A stretch of 64,000 nt of DNA from Aliikangiella coralliicola. GTDB lineage: Bacteria; Pseudomonadota; Gammaproteobacteria; Enterobacterales; Kangiellaceae. The translations under genes were made by a program, and so were the position numbers. The stretch is from contig NZ_ML660163.1 of assembly GCF_007004725.1 (NCBI RefSeq), positions 124,001-188,000 on the forward strand. The letters are read 5' to 3'. Below the pieces are notes generated by a model. That model was not told the origin of the DNA and searched no databases. It saw only the letters and a list, made by a program, of their open reading frames with translations. Below are positions 39,101-47,350 of the stretch, piece by piece. Every line of letters begins with the position of its first letter. Position 1 is the first letter of the stretch.

Positions 39101-42100
39101 CACTCTTGTCACTTCAGAAGATGGTACCAGTGATAGTTTTACCGTTGTGTTGGATTCCCAGCCAACCAATGATGTGACAATTACATTAACCAATGGCGAT
39201 AACACTGAAGGCACATTAAATACTTCGAGCTTAACTTTTAATTCAAGCAATTGGAGTACGGCTCAAACAGTTACAGCGACCGGTGTGGACGATGCGATAG
39301 AAGATGGTGATCAAGCTTACAGCATCAGTTTTAGCGTTAGCAGTAGCGACAATAATTTCAACGGCCTTTCAATTGCCGATGTCACCGTATTAAACAACGA
39401 TAATGAATCATCGGGGATTTCTTTGAATAAAAATACCTTAGTGACTTCAGAAGATGGTACCAGTGATAGCTTTAGTGTTGTGCTGGATTCAGAGCCAACG
39501 AGTGATGTGACCATCACATTAACCAATGGTGATAACACTGAAGGCACGTTAAGTACTTCGAGCTTAACTTTTAATTCAAGTAATTGGAATGCAGCTCAAA
39601 CGGTCACGGCGACCGGTGTGGACGATACGATAGAAGATGGTGACCAGGCTTATAGTATCAGTTTTAGCGTCAGCAGTAGTGATGCGAATTTTAATGGTCA
39701 ATCAATTTCTGATGTAACAGTTCTTAATACCGATAATGAATCATCAGGCATTACATTAAGTCAAAGCACGCTAGTCACTTCAGAAGATGGTACTTCAGAT
39801 AGCTTTACGGTTGTGCTTAATTCTGAGCCCACCAATGATGTCACGATTACTTTAACTAATGGTGATAACACCGAAGGCACCTTAAGTACTTCAATCCTTA
39901 CTTTTAATTCAAGCAATTGGAGTACGGCTCAAACGGTTACAGCTACCGGCGTGGATGATGCGATTGCAGATGGTGACCAAGCTTATAACATCAGTTTTAG
40001 TGTGAGCAGCAGTGATGCAAACTTTAATGGTCAATCAATTTCTGATGTGACAGTTCTTAATACCGACAACGAATCATCAGGCATTACCTTAAGTCAAAGC
40101 ACGCTAGTCACTTCAGAAGATGGTACTTCAGATAGTTTTACTCTAGTACTGAATTCTGAGCCTACCAATGATGTGACAATTACCTTAATTAATGGCGATA
40201 GCACCGAAGGTACATTAAGCACTTCAAGCTTAACTTTTAATTCAAGCAACTGGAGTACCGCTCAAACGGTCACAGCGACCGGTGTGGATGACGCCATTAC
40301 AGATGGCGACCAAGCTTATAGCGTGAGTTTTAGTGTCAGTAGTAGTGATAATAATTTCAATGGTCTATCAATTGCCGATGTAACAGTTCTTAATACCGAT
40401 AATGAATCATCGGGGATTTCTTTGAGTAAAAATACTTTAGTGACTTCAGAAGATGGCACCAGTGATAGTTTTACGGTTGTGCTGGATTCTGAGCCAACCA
40501 ATGATGTGACGATCACTTTAACCAATGGCGATAACACTGAAGGGACATTAAGTACTTCGAGCTTAACTTTTAACTCAAGCAATTGGAATACCCCTCAAAC
40601 AGTCACGGCTACCGGTGTAGACGATGCGATCGAAGATGGCGACCAAGCTTATAGCATTAGCTTTAGTGTCAGCAGCAGCGATGTGAACTTTAACGGCTTA
40701 TCAGTCGCTGATGTCACTGTTTTAAATAACGACAATGAATCATCAGGCATTACATTAAGTCAAAGCACTTTAGTGACTTCTGAGGACGGCACCAGTGATA
40801 GCTTTACCGTGGTACTCGATTCCGAGCCTACCAATGATGTCACAGTGACATTAACTAATGGCGATAACACTGAAGGCACATTAAATACTTCGAGTTTAAC
40901 CTTTACCTCAAGCAATTGGTCAACCCCACAAACTGTCACTGCGACCGGTGTGGACGATAATATCGATGATGGTGATCAAGCTTACAATATTGCGTTGATT
41001 GTTAGCAGTATGGATAGTCTGTTTGATGGTTTATCTGTGAGCGATGTAAAAGTTCTAAATTTAGATAATGAAACTTCCGGTATTGAGGTCAGTAAAAATA
41101 CTTTATTAACTTCGGAAGATGGAACTAGTGATAGTTTTTCCATGGTTCTAAGCTCTGCTCCAACAGCCGATGTGACTATTAACTTAACCAATACAGACGC
41201 GACTGAAGGTATATTAAGCACATCAAGTTTAACCTTTACTTCAAGCAATTGGTCAACAGCGCAAACCGTGGCAGTGACTGGCGTAGATGATAGTATCAAT
41301 GACGGCGACCAAGCTTATAGCATTAATTTTTCAGTGAGTAGTATTGATAGTCAATTTAATAACCTACCACTTGCAGGAGTCACGGTATTAAATACTGACA
41401 ATGAAAACTCAGAAATCCGTATCAGCAAGAACACGCTCGTTACTTCAGAAGGCGGCAACCAGGATCAATTTTCCGTTACGTTGAATTCTGAACCAACTGC
41501 TGAGGTCACTATTACTTTAACCAATGACGATCCAAGCGAAGGCGCTTTAAGTGTTTCTAGTATGACGTTTGATGCCAATAATTGGCAGACAGCGCAAACC
41601 ATTACCGTTAGCGGTGTTGATGATAACCTGAATGATGGCGATATTGCTTACAACATCAGTTTTGGCGTGAGTAGTCTTGATACTAATTTCGATGGACAGT
41701 TGCTATCGAACGTAACCGTGATCAATTTAGATAATGAAAGTAGTAACAATAACAATGGCTCTGATAAAACGATCGAAGTGAGCAAAACGCTGCTATCGAC
41801 TAATGAAGATGCCACTAGCGATAGTTTTGAAATCGTTCTTAGTTCAGCCCCCACCGATGAAGTGATTATTACTTTGACCAATAACGATCGGACAGAAGGT
41901 ACACTGAGTACAACGAGCTTAACTTTTTCTCCTGATAATTGGTCAACGGCTCAAACAGTCATGGTCACAGGTGTTGACGATATTCCTGTCGATGGTGACA
42001 TTGCCTATAGCATTAGTATTACCGCTAGCAGTGATGATGCCGATTACAATGGCCTACCAATCAGTTCAGTCACCGTCATCAACAATGATAACGACTTTGC

Positions 42101-42188
42101 ATCTTCATCCGGTGGAGGTTCGCTTAACTTGTGGTTGTTAATGATAGCTGCACTAGCCGCAGCAAGACGTCGGTTAGTGATTAAGTAG
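36108..42188 (+). CDS. CSLREA / beta-helix surface protein with thirteen 111-aa repeats and GlyGly-CTERM
   Basis: A 2026-residue exported protein. The ATG at 36108 is chosen over the upstream TTG at 36075 because it has AGGA six bases before it and begins the signal peptide (cleavage near STEAA). CTLREAIISAN is the CSLREA motif just after the signal. Residues about 95-330 form a right-handed beta-helix of short NSTISGN/TVNNST rungs, ending in a choice-of-anchor-Q-like signature (GDPNLGALADNGGDTYTL...TDQRG...CDIGAVEY). One Calx-beta domain (about 430-545) precedes thirteen repeats of about 111 aa (VTSEDGTSDSF...LTFNSSNW...TGVDD...DGDQAYSISF). The end is a GlyGly-CTERM tail (SSSGGGSLNLWLL, basic RRRLVIK). 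Probably an adhesin or surface fibre; no catalytic residues are seen. Confidence 0.9.
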   Translation: MSSPITLKKSLLALAVSQALLVGSTEAATITVTSTDDTTVDDAVCTLREAIISANNDDNSAEDDCAAGSGDDTIVFDNSLSGSTVTLASNLTRITENTAIDGDIDGDNTPDITIDGDDSYTAISSRNVSGKTIDLNGLTITNTRNSGSGSAVYIDANSLSTLTLSNSVITANNCGGRGCGVFGAITNVTIDNSTISENTSSGSFINGGSGAGIRVSRGDLTVNNSTISGNRGTRGAGIHVFHSANGNHITINNSTITNNYSSDTVGGAYLGANNVTVTNSTISGNSAASTTAYSGAVGGNAPFAQGLHVYQPSNATISNTVIAGNSLDCTREGSTPITQVNNLIEDGGTGDGTYATSYYCGTPALSGDPNLGALADNGGDTYTLAPAYTSSVIDAGDNTNCGIGLATDTDQRGLARDDGNCDIGAVEYRPRFSWDNENYSVNEGDGTITLTVNFTGSNDATTVDYATSDNTATSGDDYTAVTNTLSFAAGVTSQSITLNIAEDSIFEGDEDFSVTLSNPAYSSSGTHSLDIDETSAATVTIEENDLIAVSSSNLSTGESGTDSSFTVVLNRAPTSNVDITLTNNDTTEGLLDVSSLTFTTSDWNMPQTVTVTGVDDDVVDGDITYLINLDASSADGDYSGLSGPDVSVTNMDEGETVGISVNKGTLLTAEDGTSDSFTVVLDSEPTNDVTITLTNGDSTEGSLSTSSLTFDSGNWSIPQTVTVTGVDDDIVDGDITYLINLDASSADSNYSGLSGPDVSATNEDEGETVGISVNKSTLLTSEDGTSDSFTMVLDSEPTNDVTITLTNGDSSEGTLNTSSLTFNSGNWSTPQTVTATGVDDAIDDGDQAYSVSFGVSSSDANYNGFSIANVTVLNNDNESSGISLSKSTLVTSEDGTSDSFMVVLDSQPTSDVTITLTNGDSTEGTLSASSLTFTSSNWSTAQTVTATGVDDAIADGDQAYSVSFSVSSSDANFNGQSISDVTVLNTDNESSGITLSQSTLVTSEDGTSDSFTVVLDSQPTNDVTITLTNGDNTEGTLNTSSLTFNSSNWSTAQTVTATGVDDAIEDGDQAYSISFSVSSSDNNFNGLSIADVTVLNNDNESSGISLNKNTLVTSEDGTSDSFSVVLDSEPTSDVTITLTNGDNTEGTLSTSSLTFNSSNWNAAQTVTATGVDDTIEDGDQAYSISFSVSSSDANFNGQSISDVTVLNTDNESSGITLSQSTLVTSEDGTSDSFTVVLNSEPTNDVTITLTNGDNTEGTLSTSILTFNSSNWSTAQTVTATGVDDAIADGDQAYNISFSVSSSDANFNGQSISDVTVLNTDNESSGITLSQSTLVTSEDGTSDSFTLVLNSEPTNDVTITLINGDSTEGTLSTSSLTFNSSNWSTAQTVTATGVDDAITDGDQAYSVSFSVSSSDNNFNGLSIADVTVLNTDNESSGISLSKNTLVTSEDGTSDSFTVVLDSEPTNDVTITLTNGDNTEGTLSTSSLTFNSSNWNTPQTVTATGVDDAIEDGDQAYSISFSVSSSDVNFNGLSVADVTVLNNDNESSGITLSQSTLVTSEDGTSDSFTVVLDSEPTNDVTVTLTNGDNTEGTLNTSSLTFTSSNWSTPQTVTATGVDDNIDDGDQAYNIALIVSSMDSLFDGLSVSDVKVLNLDNETSGIEVSKNTLLTSEDGTSDSFSMVLSSAPTADVTINLTNTDATEGILSTSSLTFTSSNWSTAQTVAVTGVDDSINDGDQAYSINFSVSSIDSQFNNLPLAGVTVLNTDNENSEIRISKNTLVTSEGGNQDQFSVTLNSEPTAEVTITLTNDDPSEGALSVSSMTFDANNWQTAQTITVSGVDDNLNDGDIAYNISFGVSSLDTNFDGQLLSNVTVINLDNESSNNNNGSDKTIEVSKTLLSTNEDATSDSFEIVLSSAPTDEVIITLTNNDRTEGTLSTTSLTFSPDNWSTAQTVMVTGVDDIPVDGDIAYSISITASSDDADYNGLPISSVTVINNDNDFASSSGGGSLNLWLLMIAALAAARRRLVIK
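37743..42095 (+). repeat. Thirteen tandem 333-bp coding repeats
   Basis: The unit is 333 bp (measured between equivalent TCATCAGG-type positions 39075 and 39408). Units 4 to 10 are nearly identical in protein and very similar in DNA; units 1-3 and 11-13 are more diverged. This is the pattern of repeated unequal crossing-over in the array centre. Repeat number is likely to vary between strains. Confidence 0.9.
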
Positions 42189-42224
42189 AATCTAGTTTCT
42201 TAAGTGGATTAGTTACGATGAAAT

Positions 42225-42260
42225 CTGACAGTTACCCATTTTCATACAGGTATCTGTCAG
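42225..42260. terminator. Inverted repeat between convergent genes
   Basis: CTGACAGTTACC and GGTATCTGTCAG form a 12-bp stem with one mismatch and a 12-base loop, between the CSLREA stop and the TIGR03032 stop. There is no clean T-run on either side, so terminator function is only likely by position. Confidence 0.45.
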
Positions 42261-42343
42261 GTTGAGTTTGAGCTAATTTTTTAGCAATGAATTTTGAAAG
42301 CGGCTTTTACTTTAATTTACACTTTAAATGGTAGAGCAACTTT

Positions 42344-43840
42344 TTACTCATTCACTTTTTCATTTAAAGCCTTCAAGTTAGATTTTGCTTGCTCATAATT
42401 AGGTCTAATTTGAATCGCTCTTTCAAAATACTCTCTAGCCTTTTCTGTATTACCTAGTTTGCTGTGACTAAACCCAATACTGTTGATTGCTTCGGCGTGA
42501 CCGATATCTTCTTTAAGCACTTTTTCAAGCTCAATAATGGCTTCTTCATGACGGTCTAAATTACCCAATGCAACACCATAGTTGTATCGTGCGGGAACAT
42601 AGTTATCCATCATTTCGAGACATTGCTTATATTTCTCAATAGCCTCCTTAACTTTTCCATCATTAAATAACCGGTTGCCTTCTTCAAAATGAATTTCAGC
42701 GGTCGACCAGTTCTTGTCTGGTTGACAGGTATTATTAAGTACTTCATCCGTTAACACATAAGTGCTACCGAGCAAGTTTAAATCATCGTTAATAACATCT
42801 GGGAATTTCCAGGGTAATACTGATACGGCGAAGATTTCTTGAACTCCTTTTTCAAACTTTAGAAAAGCTTTAATTTCACCATCTTTTAAATCGACAATCC
42901 ACACACCACTATGGCGCACCGGTTGAGTTTGGGTTAATGGTAAACCGGCAAATACTGCGGTTTCACGGACTTGTGATAAACCAATCACCGCGTATTGACC
43001 GATAAAATCCAAGCCACGAGTAAAACCGGGTAGCTCTGCGTGAACAATATTTTCTCCGGTTACTGGATCAACATAATTTAATGTGCCACGACCAGATTCC
43101 AAAAACCACAACTTGTTATTATGCCAGCGTGGGGAGTGAGGCATTGATAATCCTCGAAGAATAAATTCATTGCTTTCAATATCCATTAAAATACCGCCAG
43201 CGGCTTTATTTTTGCGCCAGCCTCCTTCGGTATCGGTTTCACCTAATGCGGTAATATAACGGGGCTTGCCATCGCGTATTGCCAAACCATTTAAGTGACA
43301 ACGATCACGCATATCATATTCTGTAATAAAGGGTGGTCGCCAACGCGGATTAAAACTAAAGCCAGGCTTAAAAGTACACAAGCAGGAAAAACGCGTATTA
43401 ATAAACCATAACTCTTCATCCACCCATGCCATTTCGTGAATATCGATATCACCTGTTGTCTTAACATCACGCATTAAATAGCAAGCGTCATGTTTTTTAA
43501 CCGGGCTTATTCTATGCGCCGCTGTTGGGACGTTTCTAAAATCCCAAATTTGCGCAGCTGTTCCTAATGTTAAGCGATCAGCCGAAGCAACCATACCCAT
43601 CGGTTTATTAAATTGTCGAAAATGAGTGTTAGTGACACCATCCTCTTCGCGCGCTAAAATCAGCTTGCCGGCTTGGTAAGTACTAATTGCCAAACTAATG
43701 CCGAAGTATTTTAGTAGTTCAGTAAAACCATTGGTATGGACACTGGCAAGGTTTTCCAATTGTTGCTGATTGGCTAACTCCTGATTTTTATTTTGCTCTT
43801 GTTGTTCAGGGGTTAATTCTTGTTTATTCGTTTCTGTCAT
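42344..43840 (-). CDS. TIGR03032-family propeller protein fused to TPR repeats
   Basis: A 498-residue protein without signal peptide, so probably cytoplasmic. Residues about 25-350 match the TIGR03032 family by memory of its conserved segments: STYQAGKLIL, FNKPMGMV, IHEMAWVDEELWFINTRFSCL, and SMPHSPRWHNNKLWFLESGRG, likely a beta-propeller-like fold. Family function is unestablished. Residues about 375-495 hold three TPR units (ARYNYGVALGNLDRHEEAI, AINSIGFSHSKLGNTEKAREYFERAI), for protein contacts. A Gln-rich start (TPEQQEQNKNQ) is probably disordered. The start at 43840 has no clear Shine-Dalgarno. It has no operon partner; the next gene on the strand is 278 bp upstream. Confidence 0.85.
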   Translation of the reverse strand: MTETNKQELTPEQQEQNKNQELANQQQLENLASVHTNGFTELLKYFGISLAISTYQAGKLILAREEDGVTNTHFRQFNKPMGMVASADRLTLGTAAQIWDFRNVPTAAHRISPVKKHDACYLMRDVKTTGDIDIHEMAWVDEELWFINTRFSCLCTFKPGFSFNPRWRPPFITEYDMRDRCHLNGLAIRDGKPRYITALGETDTEGGWRKNKAAGGILMDIESNEFILRGLSMPHSPRWHNNKLWFLESGRGTLNYVDPVTGENIVHAELPGFTRGLDFIGQYAVIGLSQVRETAVFAGLPLTQTQPVRHSGVWIVDLKDGEIKAFLKFEKGVQEIFAVSVLPWKFPDVINDDLNLLGSTYVLTDEVLNNTCQPDKNWSTAEIHFEEGNRLFNDGKVKEAIEKYKQCLEMMDNYVPARYNYGVALGNLDRHEEAIIELEKVLKEDIGHAEAINSIGFSHSKLGNTEKAREYFERAIQIRPNYEQAKSNLKALNEKVNE

Positions 43841-44118
43841 AGTGGAACTAGTACTTTAAGAAGTTAATGGAGGACAGGTTAAAAATGTGAATCTAAAGCA
43901 TTAGGAATTGACCTGAGCAGTGTACAAATGACTCTAACAATATAGAATTCAAATTTAAGCGTCTACCTAAACGGCATTCTCATGGCATATAGTTGAGTCA
44001 TTTTATCGTATAACTACTTTTATGGGACAAAACCAAAAAGCAGATACTATTGTGAAATAAATTTAGCACAATGGGTATCAATTTAAAGTATTTTTCGAAT
44101 ATTTACTCTCAATTGAAA

Positions 44119-44679
44119 TTATTGTTTGATTGGAGAAGAAGCAAAATCAGCCAAGTGAAATTTTTCTCTATCGCGCTGAATGGCAATTGAAGCCAAAATC
44201 TGCTGTTCCTTGTAAGTCCAAACATTATGATTATGCGCGTTTAATGAAACCATCACCATATTAATGCCCTCTTTAAACATCTCATGCGGTAAATGCACAT
44301 ATCGTCCATAAACACGTTGAACTTTTTTACCATTAATGTAGAGATGCGCATGACCTTCCAATATTCGCCCAAGTGTTTTTTCAAACTCGGGCGGTGCGAT
44401 ATTAAAATTGGCAAGTCTTAGATGTAGATTAAATCCTGACATTTCATCCCTGAATAGTCGAATCTCTAATTGGGGAACAGCAGCGCCATCTGGCACTGCT
44501 ACAGGTTGATGATCATGTACCATACCAGCCATATTATGTCCCATTGGCATATTTTGATTCATGGGCATTTTATGATTCATCGGCATTTGGTGATTCATGG
44601 GCATCGATTGTTCAGCAGAGTGGGCACTAAGTGCCCAGCTGAACAAACCGATAAATAGAACGATTTTATTTATCAACAT
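44119..44679 (-). CDS. Met/His-rich periplasmic protein, candidate copper binder
   Basis: A 186-residue exported protein: signal peptide to about residue 21 (ends SAHSAE), then four tandem Met-rich units of the type MPMNH, followed by GMVHDHQ. Such Met/His clusters are classic Cu(I)/Cu(II)-binding stretches in periplasmic copper proteins. The folded part (about 65-180) contains LEGHAHLYINGKKVQRVYGRYVHLPHEMF and VSLNAHNHNVW, with many histidines; it resembles a DUF6130-like family by recall, not by search. The ATG lies nine bases after the stop of the upstream YHYH gene, and AGG within that junction serves as its ribosome site, so the two are translationally coupled. Copper or another metal is the best guess for its role. 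Confidence 0.8.
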   Translation of the reverse strand: MLINKIVLFIGLFSWALSAHSAEQSMPMNHQMPMNHKMPMNQNMPMGHNMAGMVHDHQPVAVPDGAAVPQLEIRLFRDEMSGFNLHLRLANFNIAPPEFEKTLGRILEGHAHLYINGKKVQRVYGRYVHLPHEMFKEGINMVMVSLNAHNHNVWTYKEQQILASIAIQRDREKFHLADFASSPIKQ

Positions 44680-44688
44680 TTCGCTGAC

Positions 44689-46830
44689 CTACTCGCAGGA
44701 AGTGATACCATCGCTTGGTAACTCACCATAAAAAGTCGGCCCGACTTGATAAGGAAATACTGGTGTTAGTGTTCCATTCACATCTTCCACAGTAATATGA
44801 TAATGATAGCCAAGATTATCGTGTTCATGTCCATTATGCTGGTCCAGATACTCATTACCTTGTGCAGTTAAGCTGGCATCATAATAATAATCTTCAAAAT
44901 AAACGCCTTCACCTGCATCAATAGGATTTCTTGAAATAGATTCCAACTCTTCGCTCGTAGTCGGACCGGCAGTTACGTTAACCGTCCCTTTTGACAAGTC
45001 GTATTGATCAACCAACTGACAAGTACGTTCACCGGCAACCCCACAACCACTGGCTGAATTCGGATCATCATAGTCACGTTCAACCCAAGCGGTCTTAGCT
45101 AAAACACCTTGCATTTGATAAGGTCCATGAATTGGATAACCATCTGCTGCAAAACCATAAATAGGTGAGTGATTAGAGCCATCATCTCCCATTAAATCTT
45201 GCAAGCAACTGGAAAAAGTGTGGTGATGATATTCGCCTTGAACCTCGGCATGGCCTGAACAAATATCCACATCATAAACTTCAAATTTCGGCGCAAGATT
45301 ATTCCAAACACCTTCGTCGTTGTAGCTCATGGCATCGCCCCAGTTAAAAACCGAAGTTCCGTTAAGCATGACACCCACAGTACCTAAACCAACCTGGCAG
45401 GTTTGTGTCGCCGGTTTTGGTGACGATGGAATTTTATTATCTTTATTTTTGAGAACTGGACATTCGGGGCCAGGAGGCCAATAGCCCAAATCACAGGTGC
45501 GGTCGGAGTCGTAATTAATGTCCTGACCAAATTCAATCACATCGCCAACTTGTGCAGTCGTTCTTTGCGTAGGCGACTTAAAATCTCGATTTACATTGGG
45601 TCGACTATCTAATTTGTCGATCATATCCTGAGTTATGGTCACGGTATAGTTCGGAATACCAGTCGCGGTGAATGAAGTAAATTCTTCATTATTTTGTCTG
45701 GTCGCCAAAACCGATTGAACATTAACTAACACGCCTTCGCCATTTTCTTCAATATGGTTAGAACGGGTTGAGGTATTGATTTGCCAATTAGCAACATTAA
45801 TAATGACACTATCAGAACTAGAATTTTCAGTACCATCATTGACAACCAGAGAAACGACATAGCTCCCTTCTGCATCGGGAACCAAAACTGGGATTGCAGA
45901 ATCAGGATTAATCAGAGAAACATTACTATCAACCGGCTTTTCATCTAAAGTCCAACTATAACTCAAAGTATCACCATCAGCATCACTGCTGTCATTACCA
46001 TCAAGTGATAAGTCGTTACCAATGAAGGTCAGTTTATCATCACCTGCGCGAGCAACAGGCGGCGTGTTTTGCTGTGACGAACTAGCAGCGATGATCACCG
46101 TATCTGGCGAACTATCTTGAGTACCATCGTTAACGACTAATTGCAACACATAATCACCAACTTCATCAGCAGTAAACGTTGGAGACTCTAAGCTCGCATC
46201 ACTTAAAGAGGCATTACTGTTAGGCGGCACACTGTTAAAGCTCCAAGCATAAGTTAAATTATCACCATCTGCATCGGAACTTCCAGAGCCATCCAGGCTA
46301 ACTAAATCTCCTATGACAACGGTTTGATCACTACCTGCATTTGCAACTGGTGCATTATTACCTGTGGCATCCACAAAGATAGAAACAGTGTCTGGCGTGC
46401 TGTTGCCAGTTCCATCGTTCACGACCAACTGGATAACATAAGTTCCAACAACATCAGGTGTAAAAGTTGCCGAAACATTGGTATCGTTACTGAGCGTTGC
46501 ACTGCTGTTGTTAGGAGCGCTATTGATTGACCACTGATAAGTTAAAGCGTCACCATCTTGATCAGAGCTTCCACTGCCGTCTAATGTAACCACAGCGCCC
46601 AAATTTATGTTTTGATCCGCACCAGCATTTGCCACCGGTAATGTATTTGCAGAACCGCCGCCATTATCAGATCCGCCGTCAGAGTCATCGGCAGAACCAC
46701 CTCCACCGCCTCCACAGGCAGACATAACAAATATCAGAGAGAAAACTAACGCGATACCAGGTACTGAAAATAGATTTACCTGGCGAGTAGTTTGCTTACC
46801 TGATCTTACTTTACAACTAGACAACATCAT
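44689..46830 (-). CDS. YHYH-domain lipoprotein with three PKD-like Ig repeats
   Basis: About 713 residues. The frame is open to 46887, but AAGGAG just before the paired ATGs at 46830 and 46827 fixes the start there. A lipoprotein signal with lipobox MSAC is followed by a Gly/Ser/Asp linker. Three PKD/REJ-like repeats come next (VANAGADQNI...LDGSGSSDQDGDALTYQWS, about 70-350). The C-terminal YHYH domain (about 440-710) has the naming motif GYHYHITVE and other His/Cys clusters (EYHHHTFSSCLQDLMG, GPECP). The YHYH family is of unknown function, and its histidines suggest metal binding. It is the first gene of a tight pair with the Met/His-rich protein, which supports a metal-related job at the outer membrane. 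Confidence 0.88.
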   Translation of the reverse strand: MMLSSCKVRSGKQTTRQVNLFSVPGIALVFSLIFVMSACGGGGGGSADDSDGGSDNGGGSANTLPVANAGADQNINLGAVVTLDGSGSSDQDGDALTYQWSINSAPNNSSATLSNDTNVSATFTPDVVGTYVIQLVVNDGTGNSTPDTVSIFVDATGNNAPVANAGSDQTVVIGDLVSLDGSGSSDADGDNLTYAWSFNSVPPNSNASLSDASLESPTFTADEVGDYVLQLVVNDGTQDSSPDTVIIAASSSQQNTPPVARAGDDKLTFIGNDLSLDGNDSSDADGDTLSYSWTLDEKPVDSNVSLINPDSAIPVLVPDAEGSYVVSLVVNDGTENSSSDSVIINVANWQINTSTRSNHIEENGEGVLVNVQSVLATRQNNEEFTSFTATGIPNYTVTITQDMIDKLDSRPNVNRDFKSPTQRTTAQVGDVIEFGQDINYDSDRTCDLGYWPPGPECPVLKNKDNKIPSSPKPATQTCQVGLGTVGVMLNGTSVFNWGDAMSYNDEGVWNNLAPKFEVYDVDICSGHAEVQGEYHHHTFSSCLQDLMGDDGSNHSPIYGFAADGYPIHGPYQMQGVLAKTAWVERDYDDPNSASGCGVAGERTCQLVDQYDLSKGTVNVTAGPTTSEELESISRNPIDAGEGVYFEDYYYDASLTAQGNEYLDQHNGHEHDNLGYHYHITVEDVNGTLTPVFPYQVGPTFYGELPSDGITSCE

Positions 46831-46922
46831 TTTTCTCCTTCTAAAGGTCGCAGGATTAATTTCATAGAGCACTATCCCGAAATACACTGATACAAAATTT
46901 CAGTGCATCATTATTATTAATA

Positions 46923-47198
46923 TTATTTAACGAGGCTTACTTTCGCGCCTCTTTGGTATAAAGTTTTATAGAGAAAGAAATACTCTTGGCATTCTCCATA
47001 AAAAACAAAATTGAACTCACTAAAAACGGGTGAAACATTCTTTTCAAACCATCGAATAAATCTCTCGCCATAACAACTACTCTCTAAAGGTTCAAATGAG
47101 AAAGCTTTAACCAGTTCATCATCCACAAGAGACACATGGACTCGCGGCAAAGCTTCTTTCTCATTCAAAAAATACAAACTCACTTCTTTTTTAATCAT
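46923..47198 (-). CDS. Small hypothetical protein
   Basis: A 91-residue soluble-looking protein with aromatic-rich stretches (ERFIRWFEKNV, FNFVFYGECQEYFFLY) and two cysteines. No signal peptide, no transmembrane helix and no family recognised. The ribosome site is poor (GGAT twelve bases upstream). It lies 92 bp before the YHYH gene on the same strand and 152 bp after the large GLUG/Calx-beta gene. It is listed because codon use and composition look like a real gene and nothing overlaps it, but it could be spurious. Confidence 0.5.
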   Translation of the reverse strand: MIKKEVSLYFLNEKEALPRVHVSLVDDELVKAFSFEPLESSCYGERFIRWFEKNVSPVFSEFNFVFYGECQEYFFLYKTLYQRGAKVSLVK

Positions 47199-47350
47199 TT
47201 TTAATTTTTATCCAATTGCGGCTCTCAACAACGCTTTAGAAATCAATGTGATTCGACATTTTTTCTTATTTACTACCTCAGAAAATTCATATAGCAAAAG
47301 GAGTTAAAATAGAGGTAAAACTCGCAAATCATATTAAATATTTAACTCAA

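Noticed and set aside
37743-42095. Possible CRISPR or satellite array because of strict periodicity
   Set aside because: The period is 333 bp, a multiple of three, inside one long open frame that encodes 111-aa protein repeats; there are no short repeats with unique spacers.
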